Of a stretch of DNA of 64,000 nucleotides, positions 22,501-35,900 are shown piece by piece (position 1 is the first letter of the stretch; the number at the start of each line of letters is the position of its first letter). The stretch is taken from NCBI RefSeq assembly GCF_007655135.1, contig NW_022204405.1:1-64000 (forward strand), given 5' to 3'. A model generated the notes under the pieces. The model saw only the letters and a program-made list of their open reading frames with translations, searched no databases and was not told the DNA's origin. The stretch is from Punica granatum. Taxonomy: Eukaryota; Streptophyta; Magnoliopsida; Myrtales; Lythraceae. The position numbers were made by a program, and so were the translations under genes.

Positions 22501-25500
22501 TCGGGCTTCGGCCTAGTGACTTTACTGCTTTCCGGACTTCGCGTCCACGGACTTCGCGTCCATTTTACTGCTTTCTCGGGCTTCGGCCTAGTGACTTTCT
22601 GCTTTCCGGACTTCACGTCCACGGACTTCGCGTCCATTTTACCGCTTTCCTCGGGCTTCGGCCTAGTGACTTTACTGCTTTCCGGACTTCGCGTCCACGG
22701 ACTTCGGTCCATTTTACTGCTTTCCTCGGGCTTCGGCCTAGTGACTTTATCGCTTTCCGGACTTCGCGTCCACGGATTCGCGTCCATTTTACCGCTTTCC
22801 TCGGGCTTCGGCCTAGTGACTTTACTGCTTTCCGGACTTCGCGTCCACGGACTTCGCGTCCATTTTACCGCTTTCCGGGCTTCGGCCTAGTGACTTTACT
22901 GCTTTCCGGACTTCGCGTCCACGGACTTCGCGTCCATTTTACTGCTTTCCTCGGGCTTCGGCCTAGTGACTTTATCGCTTTCCGGATTCTCCCGGACTTC
23001 GCGTCCATTTTACTGCTTTCCTCGGGCTTCGGCCTAGTGACTTTATCGCTTTCCGGACTTCGCGTCCACGGACTTCGCGTCCATTTTACTGCTTTCCTCG
23101 GGCTTCGGCCTAGTGACTTTATCGCTTTCCGGACTTCACGTCCACGGACTTCGCGTCCATTTTACTGCTTTCCTCGGGCTTCGGCCTAGTGACTTTACTG
23201 CTTTCCGGACTTCGCGTCCATTTTACTGCTTTCCTCGGGCTTCGGCCTAGTGACTTTACTGCTTTCCGGACTTCGCGTCCATTTTACTGCTTTCCTCGGG
23301 CTTCGGCCTAGTGACTTTACTGCTTTCCGGACTTCGCGTCCACGGACTTCGCGTCCATTTTACTGCTTTCCTCGGGCTTCGGCCTAGTGACTTTACTGCT
23401 TTCCGGACTTCGCGTCCACGGACTTCGCGTCCTTTTTACTGCTTTCCTCGGGCTTCGGCCTAGTGACTTTACTGCTTTCCGGACTTCGCGTCCACGGACT
23501 TCGCGTCCATTTTACTGCTTTCCTCGGGCTTCGGCCTAGTGACTTTATCGCTTTCCGGACTTCGCGTCCACGGACTTCGCGTCCATTTTACTGCTTTCCT
23601 CGGGCTTCGGCCTAGTGACTTTACTGCTTTCCGGACTTCGCGTCCACGGACTTCGCGTCCATTTTACTGCTTTCCTCGGGCTTCGGCCTAGTGACTTTAA
23701 GCTTTCCGGACTTCGCGTCCATTTTACTGCTTTCCTCGGGCTTCGGCCTAGTGACTTTACTGCTTTCCGGACTTCGCGTCCACGGACTTCGCGTCCATTT
23801 TACTGCTTCCTCGGGCTTCGGCCTAGTGACTTTACTGCTTTCCGGACTTCGCGTCCACGGACTTCGCGTCCATTTTACTGCTTTCCTCGGGCTTCGGCCT
23901 AGTGACTTTACTGCTTTCGGACTTCGCGTCCATTTTACTGCTTTCCTCGGGCTTCGGCCTAGTGACTTTACTGCTTTCCGGACTTCACGTCTACGGATTT
24001 CGCGTCCATTTTACCGCTTTCCTCGGGCTTCGGCCTAGTGACTTTACTGCTTTCCGGACTTCGCGTCCACGGACTTCGCGTCCATTTTACTGCTTTCCTC
24101 GGGCTTCGGCCTAGTGATTTTATCGCTTTCCGGACTTCGCGTCCATTTTACTGCTTTCCTCGGGCTTCGGCCTAGTGACTTTATCGCTTTCCGGACTTCG
24201 CGTCCACGGACTTCGCGTCCATTTTACTGCTTTCCTCGGGCTTCGGCCTAGTGACTTTATCGCTTTCCGGACTTCGCGTCCACGGACTTCGCGTCCATTT
24301 TACTGCTTTCCTCGGGCTTCGGCCTAGTGACTTTATCGCTTTCCGGACTTCGCGTCCACGGACTTCGCGTCCATTTTACTGCTTTCCTCGGGCTTCGGCC
24401 TAGTGACTTTACTGCTTTCCGGACTTCGCGTCCATTTTACTGCTTTCCTCGGGCTTCGGCCTAGTGACTTTACTGCTTTCCGGACTTCGCGTCCATTTTA
24501 CTGCTTTCCTCGGGCTTCGGCCTAGTGACTTTACTGCTTTCCGGACTTCGCGTCCACGGACTTCGCGTCCATTTTACGGCTTTCCTCGGGCTTCGGCCTA
24601 GTGACTTTACTGCTTTCCGGACTTCGCGTCCACGGACTTCGCGTCCATTTTACCGCTTTCCTCGGGCTTCGGCCTAGTGACTTTACTGCTTTCCGGACTT
24701 CGCGTCCACGGACTTCGCGTCCATTTTACTGCTTTCCTCGGGCTTCGGCCTAGTGACTTTATCGCTTTCCGGACTTCGCGTCCACGGATTCGCGTCCATT
24801 TTACCGCTTTCCTCGGGCTTCGGCCTAGTGACTTTACTGCTTCCGGACTTCGCGTCCACGGACTTCGCGTCCATTTTACTGCTTTCCTCGGGCTTCGGCC
24901 TAGTGATTTTATCGCTTTCCGGACTTCGCGTCCATTTTACTGCTTTCCTCGGGCTTCGGCCTAGTGACTTTATCGCTTTCCGGACTTCGCGTCCACGGAC
25001 TTCGCGTCCATTTTACTGCTTTCCTCGGGCTTCGGCCTAGTGACTTTATCGCTTTCCGGACTTCGCGTCCACGGACTTCGCGTCCATTTTACTGCTTTCC
25101 TCGGGCTTCGGCCTAGGGACTTTACTGCTTTCCGGACTTCGCGTCCATTTTACTGCTTTCCTCGGGCTTCGGCCTAGCGACTTTACTGCTTTCCGGACTT
25201 CGCGTCCATTTTACTGCTTTCCTCGGGCTTCGGCCTAGTGACTTTACTGCTTTCCGGACTTCGCGTCCACGGACTTCGCGTCCATTTTACGCTTTCCTCG
25301 GGCTTCGGCCTAGTGACTTTATGCTTTCCGGACTTCACGTCCACGGACTTCGCGTCCTTTTTACCGCTTTCCTCGGGCTTTGGCCTAGTGACTTTACTGC
25401 TTTCCGGACTTCGCGTCCACGGACTTCGGGTCCATTTTACTGCTTTCCTCGGGCTTCGGCCTAGTGACTTTATCGCTTTCCGGACTTCGCGTCCACGGAT

Positions 25501-27420
25501 TTCGCGTCCATTTTACCGCTTTCCTCGGGCTTCGGCCTAGTGACTTTACTGCTTTCCGGACTTCGCGTCCACGGACTTCGCGTCCATTTTACTGCTTTCC
25601 TCGGGCTTCGGCCTAGTGACTTTATCGCTTTCCGGACTTCGCGTCCACGGACTCCGCGTCCATTTTACTGCTTTCCTCGGGCTTCGGCCTAGTGACTTTA
25701 TCGCTTTCCGGACTTCACGTCCACGGACTTCGCGTCCATTTTACTGCTTTCCTCGGGCTTCGGCCTAGGGACTTTACTGCTTTCCGGACTTCGCGTCCAT
25801 TTTACTGCTTTCCTCGGGCTTCGGCCTAGCGACTTTACTGCTTTCCGGACTTCGCGTCCATTTTACTGCTTTCCTCGGGCTTCGGCCTAGTGACTTTACT
25901 GCTTTCCGGACTTCGCGTCCACGGACTTCGCGTCCATTTTACGGCTTTCCTCGGGCTTCGGCCTAGTGACTTTACTGCTTTCCGGACTTCACGTCCACGG
26001 ACTTCGCGTCCTTTTTACCGCTTTCCTCGGGCTTTGGCCTAGTGACTTTACTGCTTTCCGGACTTCGCGTCCACGGACTTCGGGTCCATTTTACTGCTTT
26101 CCTCGGGCTTCGGCCTAGTGACTTTATCGCTTTCCGGACTTCGCGTCCACGGATTTCGCGTCCATTTTACTGCTTTCCTCGGGCTTCGGCCTAGTGACTT
26201 TACTGCTTTCAGGACTTCGCGTCCACGGACTTCGCGTCCATTTTACTGCTTTCCTCGGGCTTCGGCCTAGTGACTTTATCGCTTTCCGGACTTCGCGTCC
26301 ATTTTACTGCTTTCCTCGGGCTTCGGCCTAGTGACTTTATCGCTTTCCGGACTTCGCGTCCACGGACTTCGCGTCCATTTTACTGCTTTCCTCGGGCTTC
26401 GGCCTAGTGACTTTACTGCTTTCCGGACTTCGCGTCCACGGACTTCGCGTCCATTTTACTGCTTCCTCGGGCTTCGACCTAATGACTTACTGCTTTCGGA
26501 CTTCGCGTCCATTTTACTGCTTTCCTCGGGCTTCGGCCTAGTGACTTTACTGCTTTCCGGACTTCACGTCCACGGACTTCGCGTCCACTTTACCGCTTTC
26601 CTCGGGCTTCGGCCTAGTGACTTTACTGCTTTCCGGACTTCGCGTCCACGGACTTCGCGTCCATTTTACTGCTTTCCTCGGGCTTCGGCCTAGTGACTTT
26701 ATCGCTTTCCGGACTTCGCGTCCATTTTACTGCTTTCCTCGGGCTTCTGCCTAGTGACTTTATCGCTTTCCGGACTTCGCGTCCACGGACTTCGCGTCCA
26801 TTTTACTGCTTTCCTCGGGCTTCGGCCTAGTGACTTTATCGCTTTCCGGACTTCACGTCCACGGACTTCGCGTCCATTTTACTGCTTTCCTCGGGCTTCG
26901 GCCTAGTGACTTTATCGCTTTCCGGACTTCGCGTGCACGGACTTCGCGTCCACGGACTTCGCGTCCATTTTACTGCTTTTCTTGGGCTTCGGCCTAGTGA
27001 CTTTATCGCTTTCCGGACTTCGCGTCCATTTTACCGCTTTCCTCGGGCTTCGGCCTAGTGACTTTATCGCTTTCCGGACTTCGCGTCCACGGACTTCGCG
27101 TCCATTTTACTGCTTTTCTCGGGCTTCGGCCTAGTGACTTTATCGCTTTCCGGACTTTGCGTCCATTTTACCGCTTTCCTCGGGCTTCGGCCTAGTGACT
27201 TTACCGCTTTCCGGACTTCGCGTCCACGGACTTCGCGTCCACGGACTTCGCGTCCATTTTACTGCTTTTCTCGGGCTTCGGCCTAGTGACTTTATCGCTT
27301 TCCGGACTTCGCGTCCATTTTACCGCTTTCCTCGGGCTTCGGCCTAGTGACTTTACCGCTTTCCGGACTTCGCGTCCACGGACTTCACGTCCATTTTACT
27401 GCTTTCCACGGGCCTTGGCC
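16553..27420 (+). repeat. 10.9-kb tandem array of 76- and 61-bp units
   Basis: The 76-bp unit is two modules. A spacer TTTACTGCTTTC is followed by a hairpin GGGCTTCGGCCT, then the same spacer is followed by two copies of CGGACTTCGCGTCCA. The 61-bp form lacks one 15-mer; near 26940 and 27220 there are three 15-mers. Length suggests about 150 units. Variant units recur in blocks, so longer segments have been copied within the array. Tat/Ogre elements are known to carry variable tandem repeats between pol and the 3' LTR, and these can seed genomic satellites. Many open frames cross the array in several frames and on both strands because the unit has few stops; none is a gene. Confidence 0.95.
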
Positions 27421-27663
27421 CTGCACATGCTGTCGTATGGGGTTTAGACCCCTCATCTAAATTTCATAATGTTCGCTTCCTAATCAGGTGGTTACCCTAT
27501 GACAGGTCCGGGCACCTTCGCACATCCTCCCTAAGTATCCAACACGAGGGAGCAAGCTACCACAGAGTGCGATAACAGAAGCGGTCGCCGGGACCAAAAA
27601 GGGTGCCTCTCATGGTCTTTGGCTACATCCTCTAACCGAGCATGCAACCAAAGAGGGGCAAGC
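27421..27663 (+). other. 3' end of the A internal region with polypurine tract
   Basis: The polypurine tract AAAGAGGGG is at 27650-27658, five bases before the 3' LTR. Its 5' side is one arm of an inverted repeat, CTTTGG (27618-27623) with CCAAAG (27648-27653). Element B has the same arrangement at its end. The tract would prime plus-strand DNA synthesis. The preceding 200 bases show no gene. Confidence 0.75.
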
Positions 27664-30600
27664 TGTCAGCACCCCATTTTGGCCCACCGGCTTCCCGCAC
27701 AAGGGGTCATGAACAATAAAGAAAAACACGGTCCACTGAGAAAGGCGGAAGAAAGCAGTTAGAAGAACAGACGAACGAGGAATCCCGAAAACAACGGAGC
27801 TGGCACTGTGGCACTATTCATCACTGAGTCACCGAAGCACCGAAAGGTGCCCAATATGGGGCTCCAAAAATCCCTCCCAGTGCCAAAATGACTAATGACA
27901 CGTCCGGGCGCATTTCCGGGACATCCTGCTTAATCCGGGACACCCCGATCCCCCACGGACGCCTTTTCTGACAGAGCTCCCGGGGTTCGCTCTACTGACA
28001 AGCAAACGGCCCCTCAAAACGGGTCTACAGGCTCGATCTCCCCAAGTACGCTTCAGTGATCACGAACGTCTCCCGGTGAACCTTCGGGTATTTCCACGGA
28101 AAGCAGAGACCACAACGATCTCTGAGTACCTCACGATAACCTCCAAGCACCTCAAGGCATTCAGGGCACACTGAGAAAATCCCGGTCGAAGTCCCTAGGC
28201 CTTCCCAGGCCAACGGTCCTCGACCGAGGACAACGGGCCAACGATCCCCCGCGGGGCAAAAGGATCGTCAAAACAAATGCAAGGATGCACAAAGGTCAAT
28301 CGGGGGGTCGAGGGGCGCTAAATTCCACTCCGAACGTCCAAACGGGGCGAAACCGACTCCCGAGGCGCCGAGTCGCCCAAACGTTCGTCCACGCGACGCA
28401 TAGCGATATTGGGCTCACTCAAATCCTCGTAGTCCAAGCATTCCAAATCTTCAAATTAATTGGACATCGGAGGTCGGACGCGAGCTCAATCAAGTCTCAA
28501 GCGTTTGCCGGCTTTTCTCCTAATCGGATGGGACCCACAGCCTAGCCAACCCAAGCCATCAAGCCACGGCTCAACCCTCGGCTCGGATTGGACAGCCCAA
28601 GCCGCGGCTCAAGCCCCTCCCACCGTCGGCTCCAAGCACCCCCACCACACATTTCAAATTTCCCTCACTTCTTTCATTTCCTCTTACACACCCATCAACT
28701 CCCATCACCTCCCATCACTTCCACCTTGCTTCCCCCACACACTATGTGACATCTCCCCCTCCCTAATCCCATGATATATTTCAGCAGCCCCATTAAGCCA
28801 TTTCGGCAGCCCCATTAAGCCCAAAAACCGCAATTAACTCCCCAAGAGCAAGTCATTAGCCTTCCCTTTATAAGCCCTTTCACCATTAGACTTAATCACT
28901 TCTTCATTCTCCTTCTCTCTCAAGCCAATCTCCCTCTAAAATCCTCTCAACTTTCAGCCCACTCCCACAGCTCGTACCACTCCTTGCCAAGGCCGAAACC
29001 GGCCAAAACCGTCGGAAAACCACCCGGTATTCCGGTAACCACCCGACCCAACTTAAACCAAAAATCACCAAACTCCCTAGCCTACCTATTTTCCATCCCC
29101 TAAGTCCGTTTCCGGGCTTAGATTTTCCATTTGAGGTCCCTAACATCACTTTCCAGCCAAAGTTGTAATCGGGTCCCGAGTCTCCAAGCCGCGCGCAACC
29201 GAGCTCCTCGACGTGCCATTTTCTCCTGCGACTTCGGAGAGTCGTGCCATCACGTTCAAAGGGTTCCTCACGACCCTCACCCTCTCTCGTGAAGAGGTGG
29301 TCACGATCCGAGGGCCGATCCACCGTGCACAACCTCCGTTTCATTGTTTTTCACTTACCGGGTTTTCCGTGTTCATACCCGAACTTCTCTCACGTTTTTC
29401 GAGCTTGTCTAGGGCTCGGCACGCTCGAGTCTGCCCGTGCTCGTCTAGATCTACCTCTTAGGAGTCCAACGAGCCCGACCTTGCACCGTGCCGTGCCCGG
29501 AGCTCGCGTGCCAAGCCGTTCTCCCGAGACTAGCCGCGGCTGTTTTCTCTCGGATTACTCACTTCCGCGACTTCAAGCCGAGTCTTGCGACTCCCACGGC
29601 CACTTCTCCGACTCCTTCCTCGTGTTCCGAGGTTAGGTAAGACTCCTCTATGACTTAGAGAAGCTAGGTTCTTCGATATTTGTTTGATATGGGGTGTTAG
29701 GGGCTCATTTCGCATGATTTTCCTTAGATCCCGGGTTTGGCCCTTGAGCAACTTCGTGAACCATCGGACTTCGAAATGAGCTGAAAGTTTTACCACAGAC
29801 ACTTGATGTTATTTTAAGTCCCCATACAAAATTTCAGATTTTTCTGTGCACTGGATCTCCGGATAAAAAATGTTTACCCGTTATTTCGGTATTCTCGGCC
29901 AGATTTTGATATGTCTCGTGAACCATCCGAGTTCGAAATGAGCTGAAATTTTTACCACAGACACTTGATGTTATTTTAAGTCCCCATACAAAATTTCAGA
30001 TTTTTTTGTGCACTGGACCTCCGGATAAAAAATGTTTACCCGTTATTTCGGTGTTTCCGGTCTGATTTTGATAGATCTCGCTAACCATCCGACTTCAAAC
30101 TGAACTGAAATTTTTACCACACATTCCTGATGTTATTTTAAGGTTCCACACAAAATTTCATATTTTTATGGGCGCTGAAACTCCAAATAAAAATTATTTA
30201 CCGAAATTTTCGTATATTCGACAAATCAGATCACACTGTTTTTTTTGGGTCTAATTTAGCCCTCTCCAAACTGAATCTAGATCCAAAATAGACCCCTTGA
30301 CCCTGATCCGGCTCTGTTTTCATGTTTATTACATTTACGATTTACCTCGTTTTTCGTGCCGATGCCATTTTATTGATTCCATTATATATCATGTTTGTGT
30401 TTGTATTACATGCTTATTTGTGATTCCAAGACCATGGTGGCATCGACTTTGTAAATGTGTGTGTTCTTATTATGTTTGGCGTCTTACGCATGCAAGAAAC
30501 GATTAAAACCGATTCTTGTAATTGATTGCAATCATATTTTTTGTTTAAATCATTAGCTTCACGATTAATTTACATGTTAGGCGCATTAACCCCGAACAAT

Positions 30601-32600
30601 CATCTCATTAGCCCATAATAATCAAGGTTTAACTCCTCAATCACTAAACCATTCCACAAACGAGAAATGGGACGCATCATTTGATTAATTAAATCACTCG
30701 GACTAAATAATTGGACAAATTGAATATTAATTCGTAAACGTATCGATGGTTCATGGAACGGCGGAAATCCCCTTTTCCTTAAAAGCTCATAATTTCAAAA
30801 CATCGAGACGTGTAACACGAATAGAATCGTGTCTAGCAAGTACTCGCGTACTATGACTCGAGTCCGGGCCCAATTTGAGGAGGCTCGAGTCGAGATGCGC
30901 GAGTCCTCTTTAGACCTCTTCGTGTCACACGATCTTTAATTTATATATGAACATCACACGTTTTACCACTCAAGGGCATAGTCGTCATTCCGTGATTCAT
31001 CGATATCCTAGGCTTTAGGGAGTCGGAAACACCTCGATCTATGGACGGAAAGGGACGGCCCGTTCGGGTGCGAGTTTCATTCGTACGGCCCATTCCGTTC
31101 ACTTTCGGTGTTTCTATCTTCCTATCGTAGATTCGGTGGTGAACCTTTTTATTTCAGTTGAAAAAGACGAAGAACCGGATTAATCATGTACTTGACTTAA
31201 ATAAACATTAGATAATGGATAGGTGGAATATTAGATTCCAATCTAGAGTCAAAACACGAGTTTGGCTAATTCAGTGAAACCGCAGTGACACTTAACTGAA
31301 TAAGAGTCATAAAACAAACACACACATGTAATCGGCTTAGAACCTTATCCTAGCCCGCCCTCTATGTTTGCCTAGGTTAGATGCATTGTTTGCCAATCAA
31401 CCACGGGTAATAACTGATTAAATCACGTACATTCGACTTAATACACCACTTGTCTGTATTCACCGACAATTGTCAGTTGCTTTCTGTATCGTGTCAGTTA
31501 CATCAGTTTTCTTCCGTTTTATTCTTGCTTTTGATGATTTATTGCGGTTCGGGCCCGAACCCATAAGTCACGTGTTGCATGGGGTCCAACGCCCCAAATC
31601 ACCGAACACGAGGTCCAACGCCTCTTAACTCACCGAGCGCGTGCAACCCGAGTGCGGAATGGGATCTAGCCTCGATTCACCGTCACACTCCGAATACTGC
31701 CTATGTGGAAGGCGGATTTGGATTGAGCGCGTGAAACGTGTTTAGATATCACCCGGGAGCTCGATCGATCCAACGGTTACAGTGGAAACAAGTCGTTTTT
31801 TCTGCAAACCGACGGTTCGATCGGACCCGACCCCCGGCTCTTTGAGCCCGCGTTGCCTTAATTTATTTATCGGTTATTCAAAATACACGGTGAGCAGGAG
31901 CGGAATAGTGGCCCAATGCAAACCGATCGGGATCCATTTACTTATTCGGTTATACTTTGTAATTGTTCGAGAGAACATTGTGAGGATTCTATTTGTATGT
32001 TCATTCATCTCCTTGTAAGGATCCCCGATCGGTGAGCGAGAGGTCCGAGTGCTGGATCGGTTAAGTTGGTCTATCGCCACCAAAGGGTGAGTAAGCTTGG
32101 ATACTCGTGGTTTCGGTTCACGCAGGGAATCAACCATCACGGTTCGATGAACTGTAACGCTAAGATAGTGAACCGACTCCTCGATGCACAAGCCTACTCA
32201 TCTTTCGGACTCTTGGTCCAACTTGATCAATTCATTGAATTTACGGTGTCAAAACGGGCGAGTCGAGCGCAACTCTAAATCACGCGGTAAATAAACAAAA
32301 TGGCAAGCCTAGCAAGCTAGAGTACCGAGAGGGCGTGCGGGATATAGGCCCGCACGTAATAGAACCCCCGAATTCGGAATTTTCGGTTCCGTACGACCAT
32401 TGCCTTAGCATTTAGGTGTACCCCGTACCCCTATACCCGGGTAACTTGCCGGCCCTCGACCCTCGGGTCGTAAAATGGCAAGTGGCGACTCCTTCTCACG
32501 TGCGTCCGTCACGCGTCCCCAAGAAGGTGGACACTCCCAAGCCGCGTTTGCTTAGGCGTGCGCATGCGTGCCCCGACGAGATGAAATTCGGGTGCGCACA
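27664..32600 (+). repeat. 3' LTR of element A (4937 bp)
   Basis: It starts TGTCAGCACC and ends GGTGCGCACA, and aligns along its length to 628-5850. Differences are mostly indels: loss of about 66 bp after the first 40 bases, loss of about 54 bp near 28028, and one fewer 162-bp repeat. The TATA-like box is at 28867-28874 and the donor-like GTAAGA at 29637. No gene. Confidence 0.95.
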
Positions 32601-32605
32601 GACAC
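32601..32605. repeat. Right target-site duplication of element A (GACAC)
   Basis: It matches 623-627 exactly and fixes the right end of element A. Confidence 0.95.
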
Positions 32606-32965
32606 CACGGGCTTCAGCCTAGTAACTTTACTGCTTTCCACGGGCTTCGGCCTAGTAACTTTACTGCTTTCCACGGGCTTCGGCCTAGTAACCTTATTGC
32701 TTTCCGGACTTCGCGTCCACTTTACCGTTTTCCACGGGCTTGGGCCTAGTAGCTTTACCGTTTTCCATGGGCTTCGGCCTTGTAACTTTACTGCTTTCCA
32801 CGGGCTTTGGCCTAGTAACTTTATTGCTTTCTGGACTTCGCGTCCATGGACTTCGCGTCCACTTTACCGTTTTCCACGGGCTTCGGCCTAGTAACTTTAC
32901 CGTTTTCCACGGGTTTCGGCCTAGTAACTTTACTGCTTTCCACGGGCCTTGGCCCTGCACATGCT
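32606..32965 (+). repeat. Array remnant of element A' (end of its internal region)
   Basis: Units of about 33-34 bp join the spacer TTTACTGCTTTC to CACGGGCTTCGGCCTAGTAAC, with two insertions of CGGACTTCGCGTCC-type modules near 32705 and 32835. It ends in GGGCCTTGGCCCTGCACATGCT, the same sequence that ends the array of element A at 27410-27445. It belongs to an older relative of A whose left part lies outside the window. Confidence 0.85.
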
Positions 32966-35900
32966 CTCGAGGCGCCGAGTCGCCCGAACGTTCGTTCACA
33001 CGACGCATGGCGATATTAGGCTCCTTCAAATCCTCGTCATTCAAGCATTCCAAATCTTCAAATTAATTGGACATCGGAGATCGGATGCGAGCTCAATCAA
33101 GTCTCAAGCATTTTCCGGCTTTTCTTTCAATCGAATTGGACCCACAGCTCAGCCAAGCCAAGCCGTTAGGCCGCGGCTCAACCCCAAGCCACGGCTCAAA
33201 CCCATGGCTCCGAATTGACCGCCCAAGCCACGGCTAATCCCCCTAGGGCCAGCGGCTCAATCCTTCCAAGCTCCCCTCACCACAAATTCAAATTTCCCTC
33301 TTACATCTATCACTTCCTATCACACCCATCAACTCCCATCAACCTTCCACTCACAAAACCCCACCCTAACCCTCTTGATATTTTTGGCAGCCCACACTTA
33401 ACCCTCCTAAGCACAATTAACTTTCCCTAATTGCTTCATTAAGCTAGCCTTTATAAGTCCTTGCATCATTAGCTTTAATCACTTCTTCAACTCCATTCTC
33501 TCTCAAGCCAATCTCTCTCCAAAAACCTCTCAAGCTCCAGCCCTCTCCCTCACTTTCGTTCAGCCCATGCCAAGGGCAAAACCGGCCGAAATCGTCGGAA
33601 AACCACCCGGTTTCCCGGCAACCACCCGACCCGACTTAAGCCAAAAATCACCAAACATCCTAGCCTACATATTTCTCACCCCCTAAATCCATTTCCGGGC
33701 TTAGATTTTCGATTGGAGGTCCCCAACACCCCGTTCCAGCCGTGAACATAATCGGGTCCCGAGACCCCTAGCCGCGCGTACCGAGCCACCAACAACGTGC
33801 CATTTCACTCCACGACTTCGGCGAGTCGTGCCATCACGTTCAAAGGGTTCCTCACAACCCTCACCCTCCCCCGTGAAGAGGTGGTCACGTTTCGAGGGCC
33901 GATCGACCGTGCACAACCATCACTCTCCCGTTTCTCTCTTATCGGGTCCACTGATTTTTTACCGGGTTTTCTCTCACATTTTCGGGTTTGTTCAGGCCTT
34001 GGCACACTCAGGTCTGCCCACAGTCATCTAGATCCGCCTCTTAGGAGTCCAACGAGCCCGACCTTGCACCGTGCCGTGACCGGAGCAAGCGTGCCGACCC
34101 CGTTTTACCTGACCTGCCACGGCTGTCTCCTCTCGGGTCCCTCTACCCGTAGCCTTAACCGGGTCTTGTGACTCTCAAGGCCACCTCCCCTGCTCTTTTC
34201 CTCGTGCATTCGAGGCTAGGTAACGTCTCTTTGCAATTTAGAGAAGCTAGGATCCTCGATTCTTGTTTGTATGAGACGTTTATATGATTTAAAGAACCGA
34301 ATGCATGAAAGTTTCCATTTTTCTTTCGGATCTACGTCTCCCATGCATTCCCATGCAACGTGTGTCTGTTATGTGCCTATGTACGACCATGCCATGTTTA
34401 TATGATGCAAGAACTTGTGTGCCATGACGGGAAATGGCTCAGATCCGGATGGGAGAGGTCCTCTTAGCCACGGTTGAGCCAAGGGACTCACGGCCTAGCC
34501 TCTAAGGAGAGACCCGTGAGCTCCCTTGGCTTATCCGAGGCTAGGATGACCTCTCCTCTCCCGAATCGAGTCGATTCCTACGTCCCTTTACCGTTAATCA
34601 TACGTAGCATGTTAGCATGACGAGAAACGATTCGAATCGGGGTCGAAGAAGTCCTCCCGACCCGTGTGAGTCATGGAAGCTCACGGCCATCCTTGGAGGA
34701 ATGTGGCTGAAAGCTTCCTTGGACCACACGGGTTCGTGAGGCTTTCTTCCGCCATGAGGCGGTTCGATTCCCGTGTATTACCCGTTCCATCACTAGTTGA
34801 AATGATATTGTATTGTTGCTCTCATTTAAACGCTTTATTCGTATGTGTTTGGCATGATTTCATATCGTTGTGACCATGGCTAAAACGTGACTAAACGAAG
34901 GAAATAATGTGGGATCTAGGGAGAAGAGCCTTAGAAGGGTTCGGCCATGCTAAGGAACCCACGACCATCCCCTTTGCAATAGGGGTCGTGAGGCTCCTTG
35001 GTGTGCCCGAAGCCTTCGGGCTGTCCTTTCCTCGAGGCCACGTAATTCCCGCACATCCCTTGTAATCCCACCGCGAAAGTAGCTAAAATTAAACCGTAAT
35101 CGTAACATTGCATAATAAGTGTCGAATAATTTCACAAAAGGGAAACGGGACGAATCATTCGGCTAACTAAGTCACTTGGACTAAATAATTAGGTAAATCA
35201 ATCCTCAATTTGTAAACGCGTCGATGATTTACAGAACGGTGAGAATGCCCTTCTCCATTAAAATTTCACCATTTCAAAAATACCGAGTCGCGTAACACGA
35301 ATAGAATTGATGTCTAGGGAGCACTCACATGTCATGACTCGAGTCCGGGCCCAATTTGAGGTGTCCCGAGTCGGGGCATGCGAGTCCTCCTTAGACTCCT
35401 TCGTGTGACGCGATCTCCAATTTATACACGAACATCGCAATTTTAACATCCAAGGGCATAATTGTCATTCCGTAATTCACCGATACCCTAGGCACTAGGA
35501 AGTCGGAAACACCTCGATCTATGGAAGGAAAGGGGCAACCCGTCCGGGTACGAGTCTCATTCGCACGGCCCATTCCGTCCACTTTCGGTGTTTCTATCTT
35601 CCTATCGTAGATTCGGTGGGGAGCATGTCATTTCAGTTACAAAACACCAAGAATCGGACTAATCATACATCCGACCTAATCAAACACTAGGTAATGGATA
35701 GGCGGAATGATAGATTCCAATCTAGAGTCAAGACACGAGTTTGGCTAATTCGGTGAAACCGCAGTGACACTTAACTGAATAAAAGTCATAAAACAAACAT
35801 ACGCATGTAATTGGCTTAGAACCTTATCCTAGCCTGCCCTCTATGTTTGCCTAGGTTAGATGCATTGTCTGCCAATCAACCACGGGTAATAACTCATTAA

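Larger units (their letters stand above)
628..32600 (+). mobile_element. Element A: complete Tat/Ogre-like Ty3/gypsy retrotransposon, about 32 kb
   Basis: Both LTRs run TG...CA and matching GACAC duplications flank them, so this is one integrated copy. The order is 5' LTR, tRNA-Arg primer site, leader, ORF1 with a plant-mobile-domain-like region, gag, protease, intron, RT, RNase H, archaeal-type RNase H, integrase, structured spacer, 10.9-kb tandem array, polypurine tract, 3' LTR. This order and the second RNase H define the Tat clade; no chromodomain follows integrase. At 31,973 bp it is very large for an LTR element, mainly because of the array and the 5-kb LTRs. Frameshifts and two clear nonsense codons in gag and pol mean this copy is not autonomous. 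The LTRs are nearly alike, differing mainly by indels, which suggests fairly recent insertion. Confidence 0.95.

Noticed and set aside
18896..26693. Many open frames of 70-150 codons in the large array
   Set aside because: They repeat with the 76/61-bp period in several phases and on both strands, so they are products of the repeat unit.
16553..27420. CRISPR-like look of regular repeats
   Set aside because: There are no unique spacers; the whole unit is repeated, and the context is a plant retrotransposon.
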